Below are positions 8,268-17,261 of a stretch of 64,000 bases of DNA, one piece after another. Position 1 is the first letter of the stretch. Each line of letters opens with the position of its first letter. Both the position numbers and the translations under genes were made by a program. The DNA lies in assembly GCF_004342445.1 (NCBI RefSeq), contig NZ_SLWW01000009.1, forward strand, positions 124,001-188,000. Direction: 5' to 3'. Under the pieces are notes generated by a model that did not search any database, was not told the origin of the DNA, and saw nothing but the letters and a program-made list of their open reading frames with translations. The stretch comes from Rhodovulum euryhalinum (GTDB lineage: Bacteria; Pseudomonadota; Alphaproteobacteria; Rhodobacterales; Rhodobacteraceae).

Positions 8268-8729
8268 ATGAAAAGGTTCTTTGCCCCGTCGGTCGCGGCG
8301 CTGATCTTCTTGCTGGCCGTGTCGGTCTTTCCCGGTTCGGCCACGGCGCAGGACAGCAAGCCGGGGCTGTTCGTCAACCTGACCACCGACGATACCTGGT
8401 CGGCGGCCAAGGCGATTCTGTTCGCCCATGAAAAGGCGCTGAAGAACGGGCATGCGCCGGTGACGATCTGGCTGAACGTGCGCGCGGTCTACCTGGCCGA
8501 CAAGAAGCGTCCGAGCCATGTGCACGGGCTGATGCGAGGCGCGGACAAGTCGATCCAGGACATGCTGGCCGATTTCATGGCCGATGGCGGGCGCGTCATC
8601 ATGTGCTCGGCCTGTTCGTCGGCCGCGGGGCTGACGCAGGAGGATTATATCGACGGGGTCGAGATGGGAACGTGGCCGGTGGTCGAGAGCCTGCTGTTCG
8701 ATCCGGACGTCAAGACGCTGGCCTGGTAA
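8268..8729 (+). CDS. exported DsrE-family protein
   Basis: A 153-residue protein with a clear signal peptide (MKRFFAPSVAALIFLLAVSV, cleavage near ATAQDS) and a DsrE/DsrF-like fold. A Rossmann-like strand and loop LFVNLTTDDTWSAAKAI is followed by HGLMRGADKSIQDML and the cysteine motif VIMCSACSSAAGLT. DsrE-family proteins carry or relay sulfur or persulfide; this one acts in the periplasm. The two cysteines of CSAC could hold a sulfane sulfur. It has its own promoter region with an FNR-like box and a strong terminator right after it, so it is monocistronic. The start at 8268 places a purine-rich GAAAGGA upstream and starts the signal peptide correctly. Confidence 0.82.
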   Translation: MKRFFAPSVAALIFLLAVSVFPGSATAQDSKPGLFVNLTTDDTWSAAKAILFAHEKALKNGHAPVTIWLNVRAVYLADKKRPSHVHGLMRGADKSIQDMLADFMADGGRVIMCSACSSAAGLTQEDYIDGVEMGTWPVVESLLFDPDVKTLAW

Positions 8730-8740
8730 CGGCGTCCGAC

Positions 8741-8780
8741 CGCATGAAGGCCCCGGCGCAATCGCCGGGGCCTTCATGCG
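8741..8780. terminator. bidirectional terminator hairpin between convergent genes
   Basis: An 18-bp perfect stem (CGCATGAAGGCCCCGGCG and its complement) with a CAAT loop, located between the stops of the DsrE-like gene (+) and mmsA (-). The stem is very stable; only short T runs follow, but its position between convergent genes makes a two-way terminator the best reading. Confidence 0.75.
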
Positions 8781-8791
8781 TTCTGGCGGGC

Positions 8792-10291
8792 TCAGTCCAT
8801 CTGCTTGAAGTGGAACTCGCCGCCTTCCTTCAGACCGCTCGGCCAGCGCGAGGTGACGGTCTTGGTCCGCGTGTAGAACCGGAACGCGTCCGGGCCGTGC
8901 TGGTTCAGGTCGCCGAAGCCCGATTTCTTCCAGCCACCAAAGGTGTGATAGGCCAGGGGCACCGGGATCGGCACGTTGATCCCGATCATGCCGACGTTCA
9001 CCCGGGCCGCGAAGTCGCGCGCGGTGTCGCCGTCGCGGGTGAAGATCGCGGTGCCGTTGCCGTATTCGTGGTCCATCGCGTAGGCCAGCGCCTCTTCGTA
9101 GGAGGTTGCGCGGACGGTGGACAGGACGGGGCCAAAGATTTCCTGCTTGTAGATGTCCATGTCGCGGGTCACGCGGTCGAAGAGCGTCGGTCCTACGAAA
9201 TAGCCGCTTTCATAGCCCTGCAGCGTGAAGTTGCGGCCATCGACCACCATCTCGGCACCCTGCCGGACCCCCGACTCGATCAGGCCCAGCACCCGTTCCT
9301 TTGCGGCGGCGGTCACCAGCGGGCCGTAATCCACGTCATTGCCCGCGGTGTAGGGGCCGATCTTCAGCTTCTCGATCCGGGGTACCAGTTTCTCGATCAG
9401 CGCGTCCGCGGTCTTGTCGCCCACCGGCACCGCGACCGAGATCGCCATGCAGCGCTCGCCCGCCGCGCCATATCCCGCACCCACCAGCGCATCCGCCGCC
9501 TGGTCCATGTCGGCGTCGGGCATGATGATCATGTGGTTCTTGGCCCCGCCAAAGCACTGCACGCGCTTGCCGTTCGAACAGCCGCGGCCATAGATGTATT
9601 CGGCGATGGGGGTGGACCCGACGAAGCCGATGGCCTGGACGTGCGGGTTGTCGAGGATGGCGTCCACCGCCTCCTTGTCGCCGTTGATGACCTGCAGCAC
9701 GCCGTCGGGCAGGCCCGCCTCCTTCAGCAGTTCCGCCAGCATCAGCGGCACCGAGGGGTCCCGCTCGCTGGGCTTCAGGATGAAGGCGTTGCCGGCCGCG
9801 AGCGCCGGGCCCATCTTCCACATCGGGATCATCGCGGGGAAGTTGAACGGCGTGATGCCCGCCACCACGCCCAGCGGCTGGCGCATCGAGTACATGTCGA
9901 TGCCGGGCCCCGCGCTGTCGGTGAATTCGCCCTTCAGCAGATGCGGCGCGCCGATGCAGAACTCGATCACCTCAAGGCCGCGCTGCACGTCGCCCTTGGC
10001 GTCGGGGATGGTCTTGCCATGTTCCGAGGACAGCGCCTCGGCCAGCTTGTCCATGTCGCGGTTCAGAAGCCGGACGAATTCCATCATCACGCGGGCGCGG
10101 CGCTGCGGGTTGGTGGCGCCCCAGCCGACTTGCGCCTTGGCGGCATCTGCCACCGCGGCGTCCAGCTCGGCCTTGCTGGCCAGCGGCACGCGCGCCTGCA
10201 CCTCGCCCAGCGCGGGGTTGTAGACATCGGCAAACCGGCCCGACGTGCCCTTCACGTGCTGGCCGTTCACGAAATGGGTCAGTTCCTTCAT
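8792..10291 (-). CDS. mmsA: CoA-acylating methylmalonate-semialdehyde dehydrogenase
   Basis: A 499-residue aldehyde dehydrogenase-fold enzyme that converts methylmalonate semialdehyde to propionyl-CoA with NAD+ and CoA, the last step of the valine branch shown at 3.6-6.7 kb. The N-terminus MKELTHFVNGQHV, the segment ITPFNFPAMIPMWKMGPALA, the cofactor loop FVGSTPIAEYIY and the catalytic-cysteine segment GYGAAGERCMAIS are all typical of MmsA. Length is normal. The start at 10291 was chosen over far-upstream codons because the family N-terminus begins there. It is transcribed divergently from a LysR gene, with dyad motifs in the 103-base gap. Confidence 0.95.
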   Translation of the reverse strand: MKELTHFVNGQHVKGTSGRFADVYNPALGEVQARVPLASKAELDAAVADAAKAQVGWGATNPQRRARVMMEFVRLLNRDMDKLAEALSSEHGKTIPDAKGDVQRGLEVIEFCIGAPHLLKGEFTDSAGPGIDMYSMRQPLGVVAGITPFNFPAMIPMWKMGPALAAGNAFILKPSERDPSVPLMLAELLKEAGLPDGVLQVINGDKEAVDAILDNPHVQAIGFVGSTPIAEYIYGRGCSNGKRVQCFGGAKNHMIIMPDADMDQAADALVGAGYGAAGERCMAISVAVPVGDKTADALIEKLVPRIEKLKIGPYTAGNDVDYGPLVTAAAKERVLGLIESGVRQGAEMVVDGRNFTLQGYESGYFVGPTLFDRVTRDMDIYKQEIFGPVLSTVRATSYEEALAYAMDHEYGNGTAIFTRDGDTARDFAARVNVGMIGINVPIPVPLAYHTFGGWKKSGFGDLNQHGPDAFRFYTRTKTVTSRWPSGLKEGGEFHFKQMD

Positions 10292-10341
10292 GGCATCCTC
10301 CCGGGTTGTTCGCCGCGCAGGATAGTCTTGCAGAATTCCCC

Positions 10342-10372
10342 GGAAAAGCGGCAGTTTTCCAAAAGCGTTTTG
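10342..10372. promoter_or_regulatory. LysR-type dyads between mmsA and the LysR gene
   Basis: GGAAAA-N7-TTTTCC (10342-10360) and the overlapping CAAAA-GCG-TTTTG (10360-10372) are perfect inverted repeats in the divergent intergenic region. Tandem dyads of this kind are usual for LysR-type regulators that control a divergent target and themselves. Binding is inferred from position only. Confidence 0.5.
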
Positions 10373-10394
10373 CGAAATTGCAAGGACGGCGCCG

Positions 10395-11288
10395 ATGAAC
10401 TGGGACGACATGCGGCTTTTCCTCGCGGTGGCGCGGGCCGAGAGCCTGACCGGCGCGGGCAAGGTGCTGCGGCTTGACCCCGCCACGCTGGGCCGCCGGA
10501 TCGCCCGGCTGGAAGAAACGCTGGGAACCGCGCTTTTCGCCCGCTCGCCGCGCGGCTATGGCCTGACCGAGGCCGGCGAGCGGTTGATGGACCGCGCCGT
10601 GCAGGCGGAACAGGCCTTGACCGAAGGGGCAGAGGAACTGCGCGGGCAGGGCGGCCAGCTGACCGGGCTGGTGCGCATCGGCGCGCCGGACGGGGTGGCG
10701 AACTTCCTGCTGCCGCAGGTCACTGCGGCGATCTGCGATGCGAATCCGGGGCTTGAGGTGCAGATCGTCGCGCTGCCGCGGGTGTTCAACCTCAGCCGCC
10801 GCGAGGCCGACATGGCGATCGCGGTCAGCCCGCCCGAGACCGGGCGGCTGACCGTGCAGAAGGTGACCGACTACCACCTGCACCTTGTCGCCCATCGCGA
10901 CTACATTGCGCGGCACAAGGCGATCCGCGGCCTTGGCGATCTCGCGGGGCACCGGGTCGTCGGCTATATCCCCGATATGATCTTCGACAGGGAACTCGAC
11001 TACCTGTCCGAGATCGGGGTCGAGCGGGTGGCGCTCGCCTCGAACTCGGTCGCGGTGCAACTGAACTGGCTGAGGGCCGGGGCGGGGCTGGGGATCGTCC
11101 ACGATTTCGCGATTCCGGCCGCGCCGGGGCTGGTGAAGGTGCTGCCCGAGGCGGTCTCGTTGACGCGCGGCTTTTACCTGATCCGCCACGGCGACGACCG
11201 CAAACTGGCACGGCTTGCCCGTTTCGCGGGGCTCATGTCCGAAGGACTGCGCGCAGAGGTTGCCCGGCTCGAAGCACAGACTACTTGA
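10395..11288 (+). CDS. LysR-family transcriptional regulator, divergent from mmsA
   Basis: A 297-residue LysR-type regulator. The N-terminal winged helix (MNWDDMRLFLAVARAESLTG, then LDPATLGRRIARLEETLG) recognises DNA. The rest is a periplasmic-binding-protein-like effector domain starting near residue 90 with LVRIGAPDGVANFLLP. Divergent orientation from mmsA with intergenic dyads suggests it controls methylmalonate-semialdehyde dehydrogenase, possibly in response to a valine-pathway intermediate. Unusually for the family, the second helix has PATLGRRI rather than the commoner SAVSRQI pattern, a variant seen in some LysR proteins of this lineage. The effector is not known. Confidence 0.9.
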   Translation: MNWDDMRLFLAVARAESLTGAGKVLRLDPATLGRRIARLEETLGTALFARSPRGYGLTEAGERLMDRAVQAEQALTEGAEELRGQGGQLTGLVRIGAPDGVANFLLPQVTAAICDANPGLEVQIVALPRVFNLSRREADMAIAVSPPETGRLTVQKVTDYHLHLVAHRDYIARHKAIRGLGDLAGHRVVGYIPDMIFDRELDYLSEIGVERVALASNSVAVQLNWLRAGAGLGIVHDFAIPAAPGLVKVLPEAVSLTRGFYLIRHGDDRKLARLARFAGLMSEGLRAEVARLEAQTT

Positions 11289-11358
11289 CAGGTTGTCGCA
11301 GCAGGGGCGACGCTGGCGGAAAGCGCCCCGCGTCGTGGCGCCCTGGGGAGGTAGCGCA

Positions 11359-11793
11359 ATGCAAGTCCATCAGATCCTGAAAACCAAGCTGGTTCCGGGT
11401 GTGGCGACGGTGACGCCCGACACCTCGGTGTCGCAGGCGGCGGCCGAACTTGCGGCGCGACGGATCGGGTCTCTGGTGGTCAGCCAGGATGGATCCGAGG
11501 TGGCGGGAATCCTGTCAGAACGTGACATCGTGCGCGAACTGGGCCGGCGCGGTCCGGCCGTGCTGTCGGACCCGGTCTCGACCATCATGACCCGCCAGAT
11601 CCAGACCTGCACGCTTGAGGAGACCGCAGACCAGGTTCTGGGCCGGATGACCGAGGGGCGGTTCCGCCACATGCCGGTGATGGACAAGGGGCGGATGGTG
11701 GCGCTGATCTCGATCGGTGATGTGGTCAAGGCGCGCCTTTCCGAGCTGTCGATGGAGAAGGACGCGCTGGAAGGCATGATCATGGGCTTCTGA
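11359..11793 (+). CDS. two-CBS-domain protein
   Basis: A 144-residue cytosolic protein made almost entirely of a CBS-domain pair (Bateman module): first CBS about residues 10-65 (VTPDTSVSQAAAELAARRIG, then GILSERDIVREL), second about 75-135 (TCTLEETADQVLGRM, then MVALISIGDVVKARL). Bateman modules bind adenosyl compounds such as AMP, ATP or SAM and usually regulate partners. The start at 11359 follows a GGGGAGGTAG ribosome-binding site. It stands between the LysR gene and coaD; neither neighbour indicates the partner protein. Confidence 0.9.
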   Translation: MQVHQILKTKLVPGVATVTPDTSVSQAAAELAARRIGSLVVSQDGSEVAGILSERDIVRELGRRGPAVLSDPVSTIMTRQIQTCTLEETADQVLGRMTEGRFRHMPVMDKGRMVALISIGDVVKARLSELSMEKDALEGMIMGF

Positions 11794-11892
11794 GGCGGGC
11801 GTGCCGCAGTCGGCGCCCGCGTCCGATGCTGCACTTGCAAAACCGCCCGCGATATTGTTGCGTGCGGGGGCAAACTGACAGAGGGGCCCCCC

Positions 11893-12384
11893 ATGCGCAT
11901 CGGCCTTTACCCCGGCACGTTCGACCCGCTGACGCTTGGCCATATCGACATCATCACGCGGGGCTGCGCGCTGGTGGACCGGCTGGTGATCGGCGTCGCG
12001 ATCAACCGCGACAAGGGCCCCCTGTTCACGCTGGAAGAGCGCGTGGCGATGATCGAGACGGAATGTGCGGCGCTGAGCGACCAGACCGGCACCGAGATTG
12101 TCGCGCACCCGTTCGAGAATCTGCTGATCGATTGTGCCCGCGATGTGGGCGCCACGATGATCGTGCGCGGGCTGCGGGCGGTTGCCGATTTCGAGTACGA
12201 GTTCCAGATGGTCGGCATGAACCGGGCGCTGGATTCGTCGATCGAGACGGTGTTCCTGATGGCCGACGCCCGCCGTCAGGCGATCGCGTCGCGCCTGGTC
12301 AAGGAGATCGCGCGGCTGGGCGGCGACGTGTCGAGTTTCGTCACGCCCGCAGTGCGCGACCGCCTGGTGGCGAAGTTCGCCTGA
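11893..12384 (+). CDS. coaD: phosphopantetheine adenylyltransferase
   Basis: A 163-residue nucleotidyltransferase that transfers AMP from ATP to 4'-phosphopantetheine in coenzyme A synthesis. The N-terminus RIGLYPGTFDPLTLGHIDII contains the TLGH variant of the T/HxGH nucleotide motif. RGLRAVADFEYEFQMVGMNR is the family-specific substrate segment, and SSFVTPAVRDRL near the end is the C-terminal loop. Length is standard for hexameric CoaD. It starts 99 bases after the CBS gene. A weak hairpin (12430-12451, one mismatch) lies downstream. Confidence 0.97.
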   Translation: MRIGLYPGTFDPLTLGHIDIITRGCALVDRLVIGVAINRDKGPLFTLEERVAMIETECAALSDQTGTEIVAHPFENLLIDCARDVGATMIVRGLRAVADFEYEFQMVGMNRALDSSIETVFLMADARRQAIASRLVKEIARLGGDVSSFVTPAVRDRLVAKFA

Positions 12385-12467
12385 GATCGGCGCAATCCGG
12401 CACGGCGCCTGCAGTGCAAGACCATTGCAGGGGAACCGATTCGGGTCCCCTGACCAGGAAGAAGGCC

Positions 12468-12611
12468 CTAGCGCCAGAAGGCGATGTAGTCCGTCAGATC
12501 CAGGAACTTGCGGGCGAGGAACAGGGTTGCGTCGGACCCGTTCAGGGTGAGATCGGCCGCGAGCGCGGCGAGGATGAGGCCCAGAAGGGCAATCGCGACG
12601 CGGTTGGTCAT
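12468..12611 (-). CDS. very small single-span membrane protein
   Basis: A 47-residue protein, MTNRVAIALLGLILAALAAD followed by LTLNGSDATLFLARKFLDLT and a short DYIAFWR end. There is one clear transmembrane helix in the first 20 residues and an amphipathic C-terminal part. The shape (N-terminal MTNR, single span, LFLARKF, terminal FWR) recurs as a small conserved protein in this bacterial family, but its function is not known to me. It is convergent with coaD. Its start overlaps the stop of a 23-codon frame by an ATGA, suggesting coupled translation. Confidence rests on the membrane helix. Confidence 0.6.
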   Translation of the reverse strand: MTNRVAIALLGLILAALAADLTLNGSDATLFLARKFLDLTDYIAFWR

Positions 12612-12679
12612 GCGGCCGGGTCCGGAAGGGGTGAGAACGATGCCGGCCGGTCCGGCTTGGCGCGGGTGTAAGGGTCCAT
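12608..12679 (-). CDS. possible 23-codon leader peptide overlapping the small membrane protein
   Basis: The frame MDPYTRAKPDRPASFSPLPD plus three residues ends in a TGA that overlaps the ATG of the 47-residue membrane protein (ATGA). A GAGCCTCACC stretch lies upstream, so the ribosome-binding site is only moderate. Proline-rich and charged, it has no membrane segment. It may be a translational-coupling leader or a chance frame. Confidence 0.3.
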   Translation of the reverse strand: MDPYTRAKPDRPASFSPLPDPAA

Positions 12680-12877
12680 GGTGAGGCTCCGATCGGCGGC
12701 TTGCCGCCCGTGGGGATGCCTTGGGACGGCGGTTCAAGCATAGGCGGTAAGCCCTTGACCGGAAAGGGGGCGCATTCGCCCACGGCTTGGGCTAGACTTG
12801 ACGAAAGTCCCGCTGCCCCGATTCGACTGCCGGGGACGGACGGGCGCCGGGATCAAACGGCCGGGGAACAGGCAGAG

Positions 12878-13366
12878 ATGAACGACATCACCGAGTTCGA
12901 GCGGCGGATCACCGCGGCGCTGGAGCGGATCGGCATCGGGCTGGAAGGGCTTGAGCGGATCGATCCCGACCGCCCCGATCCGGCCGAGATCGACGCGCTG
13001 CGCGAGGCGCTGGACAGCGAGCGCACCGCAAATGCCCAGCTAAACGAACGCGTCAAGGCGATCCGCGAGCGGCAGGAGACACAGGTTGCCCGGCTTGACC
13101 AGCGGGCACACGAGATGACCGAGCGGGCCGAGCGGCTGGAGGCCGAGGTCGAGCGGCTGCGCGCGGTCAACGCGCGGCTGCGCGAGACCAGCGCGGCGCT
13201 GAGGGCGGCGAATGCCGAGGGGCTGGGCGATCCGGCGGCGATCGACGCGGCGATGGCGGCCGAGATCGAGGCGCTGCACGCGCTGCGCGAGGGCGACCGG
13301 GCCGAGCTTGACGCGATCGTGGCCGAACTGATGCCGCTGGCCGAAGGGGGGGCCGCCCATGCCTAA
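12878..13366 (+). CDS. coiled-coil protein upstream of zapA
   Basis: A 162-residue acidic protein whose middle (about residues 30-110) is heptad-rich with alternating Ala/Leu/Glu/Arg (LREALDSERTANAQLNERV, then ERLEAEVERLRAVNARLRE), a long coiled coil. It ends LDAIVAELMPLAEGG. The last eight bases overlap the zapA start (ATGCCTAA), so the two are co-translated, and a role in cell division or Z-ring organisation with ZapA is a reasonable inference. I recognise no named family. The start at 12878 is preceded by a modest GGCAGAG. Confidence 0.8.
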   Translation: MNDITEFERRITAALERIGIGLEGLERIDPDRPDPAEIDALREALDSERTANAQLNERVKAIRERQETQVARLDQRAHEMTERAERLEAEVERLRAVNARLRETSAALRAANAEGLGDPAAIDAAMAAEIEALHALREGDRAELDAIVAELMPLAEGGAAHA

Positions 13367-13766
13367 CGTTTCGATCCGGATCGGCGAGCGCAGTTTCGAG
13401 GTGGCCTGCCAGACGGGCGAAGAGGCGTTTCTCGAGTCCGCGGCGCGGGCGCTCGATGCCGAGGCCTCGACGCTGGTGGCCCAGGGCGGTCACCTGCCCG
13501 AAGCGCGGATGCTGCTGATGGCGGGGCTGATGCTGGCGGACAAGACCGTGGGCATGGAGGAGCGGATGCGGGGTCTTGAGGCCAAGCTGGCCGAGGCGCG
13601 CGCCCGGATTGCCGAACTGGAGGCCGCGCCCGCACCGGCGCCCGAGCGGATCGAGGTGCCGGTGATTCCGCAGAGCGTGACCGAGACCCTGGCCGAACTT
13701 GCCGCGCGCGCGGAGTCGCTGGCCGATACGGTCGAGGAAAAGGTGATGGTCAGCCTCGCGCGCTGA
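13359..13766 (+). CDS. zapA: cell division protein ZapA
   Basis: A 135-residue ZapA-family protein, which binds FtsZ and cross-links protofilaments at mid-cell. The N-terminal globular part reads VSIRIGERSFEVACQTGEEA, followed by LESAARALDAEASTL and a C-terminal coiled coil (LEAKLAEARARIAELEA) that forms the tetramer. The last 40 residues form an extra alpha-helical tail (TLAELAARAESLADTVEEKV) longer than in E. coli ZapA. It overlaps the upstream coiled-coil gene by eight bases. A hairpin at 13790-13809 follows. Confidence 0.88.
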   Translation: MPNVSIRIGERSFEVACQTGEEAFLESAARALDAEASTLVAQGGHLPEARMLLMAGLMLADKTVGMEERMRGLEAKLAEARARIAELEAAPAPAPERIEVPVIPQSVTETLAELAARAESLADTVEEKVMVSLAR

Positions 13767-13789
13767 ACCATCCCGGCCTCGCGAAACGG

Positions 13790-13809
13790 CCTGCCGTGCC
13801 CGCGGCAGG
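13790..13809. terminator. hairpin between convergent zapA and the grxD-linked gene
   Basis: CCTGCCG-TGCCCG-CGGCAGG, a 7-bp stem between the zapA stop and the stop of the minus-strand gene at 13811. There is no clear T-tract. Position between convergent genes suggests termination. Confidence 0.4.
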
Positions 13810-13810
13810 T

Positions 13811-14329
13811 TCAGCGGCGAAGTGCAAGCAAGGCCAGCAAACGGCCCAGCCCCCCCAGCACCGCGTCAAGCACTGCGAGCAAAAGGGGCTGCCGGGGTGG
13901 TTCGGGCAGCGGGAAGAACAGAAGCCGCCCGCTATCCACCTCTTCCACGATCGCATCCATCGCGAAGGCAAGCGGGACAAGCACGCTGCGGGCGGTCGCT
14001 GTTGCCGGGGCAAGGCGCGCCCCGCCCGGACCATCGTAGAGATCAAGCCGGGCGGTGCAGGCGGCAAGCTTGTCGGCAAGCCCGGGCGGTGCCTTTGCGG
14101 GCAGCCGCGAGACGAGGTCTGCGGCCTCGCCCGACACCTCGGGGCGGCGGTCCATCTCGATCACAACGGGCACGGGATCGCTCAGGACGATCTGTTCGAA
14201 GCTCTTGCCATGGCGCTGCCGGACGCGCGTTTCCGCCCGGCATCCAAGCGGTCCCCGAAGGTAGCGCGCGACACGGTCAAGCCCCACGCCATGAGCGGCC
14301 GGGCCGTACCAGAGCCGCGCGCGCAACAC
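13811..14329 (-). CDS. conserved-looking protein of unknown function downstream of grxD
   Basis: A 172-residue frame that begins with GTG seven bases after the grxD stop, suggesting coupling. The protein has ordered stretches such as ARLWYGPAAHGVGLDRVARY, then ETRVRQRHGKSFEQIVLSDP, and ends in a leucine-rich hydrophobic helix (LLLAVLDAVLGGLGRLLALL) that may be a membrane anchor or amphipathic. I do not recognise a domain. Its position in the bolA-grxD transcription unit hints at a link to iron-sulfur or redox maintenance. Opposite-strand frames in the same DNA look like low-complexity shadows. Gene reality is likely but not certain. Confidence 0.6.
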   Translation of the reverse strand: MLRARLWYGPAAHGVGLDRVARYLRGPLGCRAETRVRQRHGKSFEQIVLSDPVPVVIEMDRRPEVSGEAADLVSRLPAKAPPGLADKLAACTARLDLYDGPGGARLAPATATARSVLVPLAFAMDAIVEEVDSGRLLFFPLPEPPRQPLLLAVLDAVLGGLGRLLALLALRR

Positions 14330-14336
14330 CGCCGCC

Positions 14337-14699
14337 TCAGGCGTTGGCGGCGCGGATCTTGTCGGCGGCCTCCTTGGAATAGGCCACCCCCTTGTCCTCG
14401 AACAGCTTGTCCAACTCGCCCGACAGCGTCATCTCGGTGACGATGTCGCAGCCGCCGACGAACTCGCCCTTGACGTAGAGTTGCGGGATCGTCGGCCAGT
14501 CCGAGAAATCCTTGATCCCCTGGCGGATGTCGTCATTGGCGAGCACGTTGATATCGGTGAACTCGACGCCCATGAAGTTCAGCACGCCCGCCACGCGGCT
14601 GGAAAAGCCGCATTGCGGCATGTCCTTGGTGCCCTTCATGAAGAGCACCACATCGGTGCCTTCGATGGTTTCCCTGATCTGCGTTTCCACATCGGCCAT
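14337..14699 (-). CDS. grxD: monothiol glutaredoxin Grx4 family
   Basis: A 120-residue monothiol glutaredoxin with the CGFS active site (MPQCGFSSRVAGVLNFMG) and the downstream glutathione-binding residues (WPTIPQLYVKGEFVGGCDIV). These proteins coordinate a shared 2Fe-2S cluster with glutathione and, with BolA partners, traffic Fe-S clusters and signal iron status. The ATG at 14699 is preferred over an upstream GTG because GGAG sits eight bases before it. It lies six bases downstream of bolA, the classic BolA-Grx4 pairing. Confidence 0.96.
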   Translation of the reverse strand: MADVETQIRETIEGTDVVLFMKGTKDMPQCGFSSRVAGVLNFMGVEFTDINVLANDDIRQGIKDFSDWPTIPQLYVKGEFVGGCDIVTEMTLSGELDKLFEDKGVAYSKEAADKIRAANA

Positions 14700-14704
14700 T
14701 TTGG

Positions 14705-14947
14705 TCACTCCGGCGCTTTGGTGGTGAGGGCGAGTGCATGGAGCGCCCCGTTGGAGCCCTCCATCTGATCCTTCAGCGCGGCATAGACGGCGCGCTGCTG
14801 CTGGACGCGGTTCAGGCCGCGAAAGCTTTCGTCGATCACCTCGGCGGCATAGTGGTTCCCGTCGCCGGCGATGTCGGTGATGGTGATCCGCGCGTCGGGG
14901 AACTTCGCGCGGATGAGGGTTTCGATCTCTTCGGGCGCGATGGCCAT
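14705..14947 (-). CDS. BolA-family protein
   Basis: An 80-residue BolA-like protein: IETLIRAKFPDARITITDIA, then DGNHYAAEVIDESFRGLN and RVQQQRAVYAALKDQMEG. The conserved His in GNHY and the C-terminal His in ALHALAL are candidate ligands for the 2Fe-2S cluster shared with the CGFS glutaredoxin. The length and lack of an N-terminal extension match the short BolA group encoded next to grxD. It is first in the unit and has a good promoter (14976-15004). Its likely role is iron-sulfur trafficking or iron regulation together with GrxD. Confidence 0.93.
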   Translation of the reverse strand: MAIAPEEIETLIRAKFPDARITITDIAGDGNHYAAEVIDESFRGLNRVQQQRAVYAALKDQMEGSNGALHALALTTKAPE

Positions 14948-14975
14948 GCCGGGCTCCGTCCTGTTCGTTCTGGTC

Positions 14976-15004
14976 AACCTAAGCGCGTCGGCAAAGGGCC
15001 GCAA
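14976..15004 (-). promoter_or_regulatory. sigma-70-type promoter of bolA-grxD
   Basis: On the minus strand TTGCGG, a 17-base spacer and TAGGTT, about 29 bases before the bolA start. Close to the housekeeping promoter pattern of this group. Confidence 0.45.
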
Positions 15005-15026
15005 GGGGCCGCTGGGGCCGGTTGCC

Positions 15027-17186
<2,160 letters not shown>

Positions 17187-17261
17187 CGTCTTTCCCCGCA
17201 TGTCGCCTGCTGCGCGCTGTTTAAGCCAAGGCGCGGGGCGGGGAAAGGGGCCGTTCGCCCC

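Noticed and set aside
8603-10477. Open frame of about 620 codons on the plus strand across mmsA
   Set aside because: Runs opposite mmsA, passes through the terminator hairpin, and lacks conserved residues.
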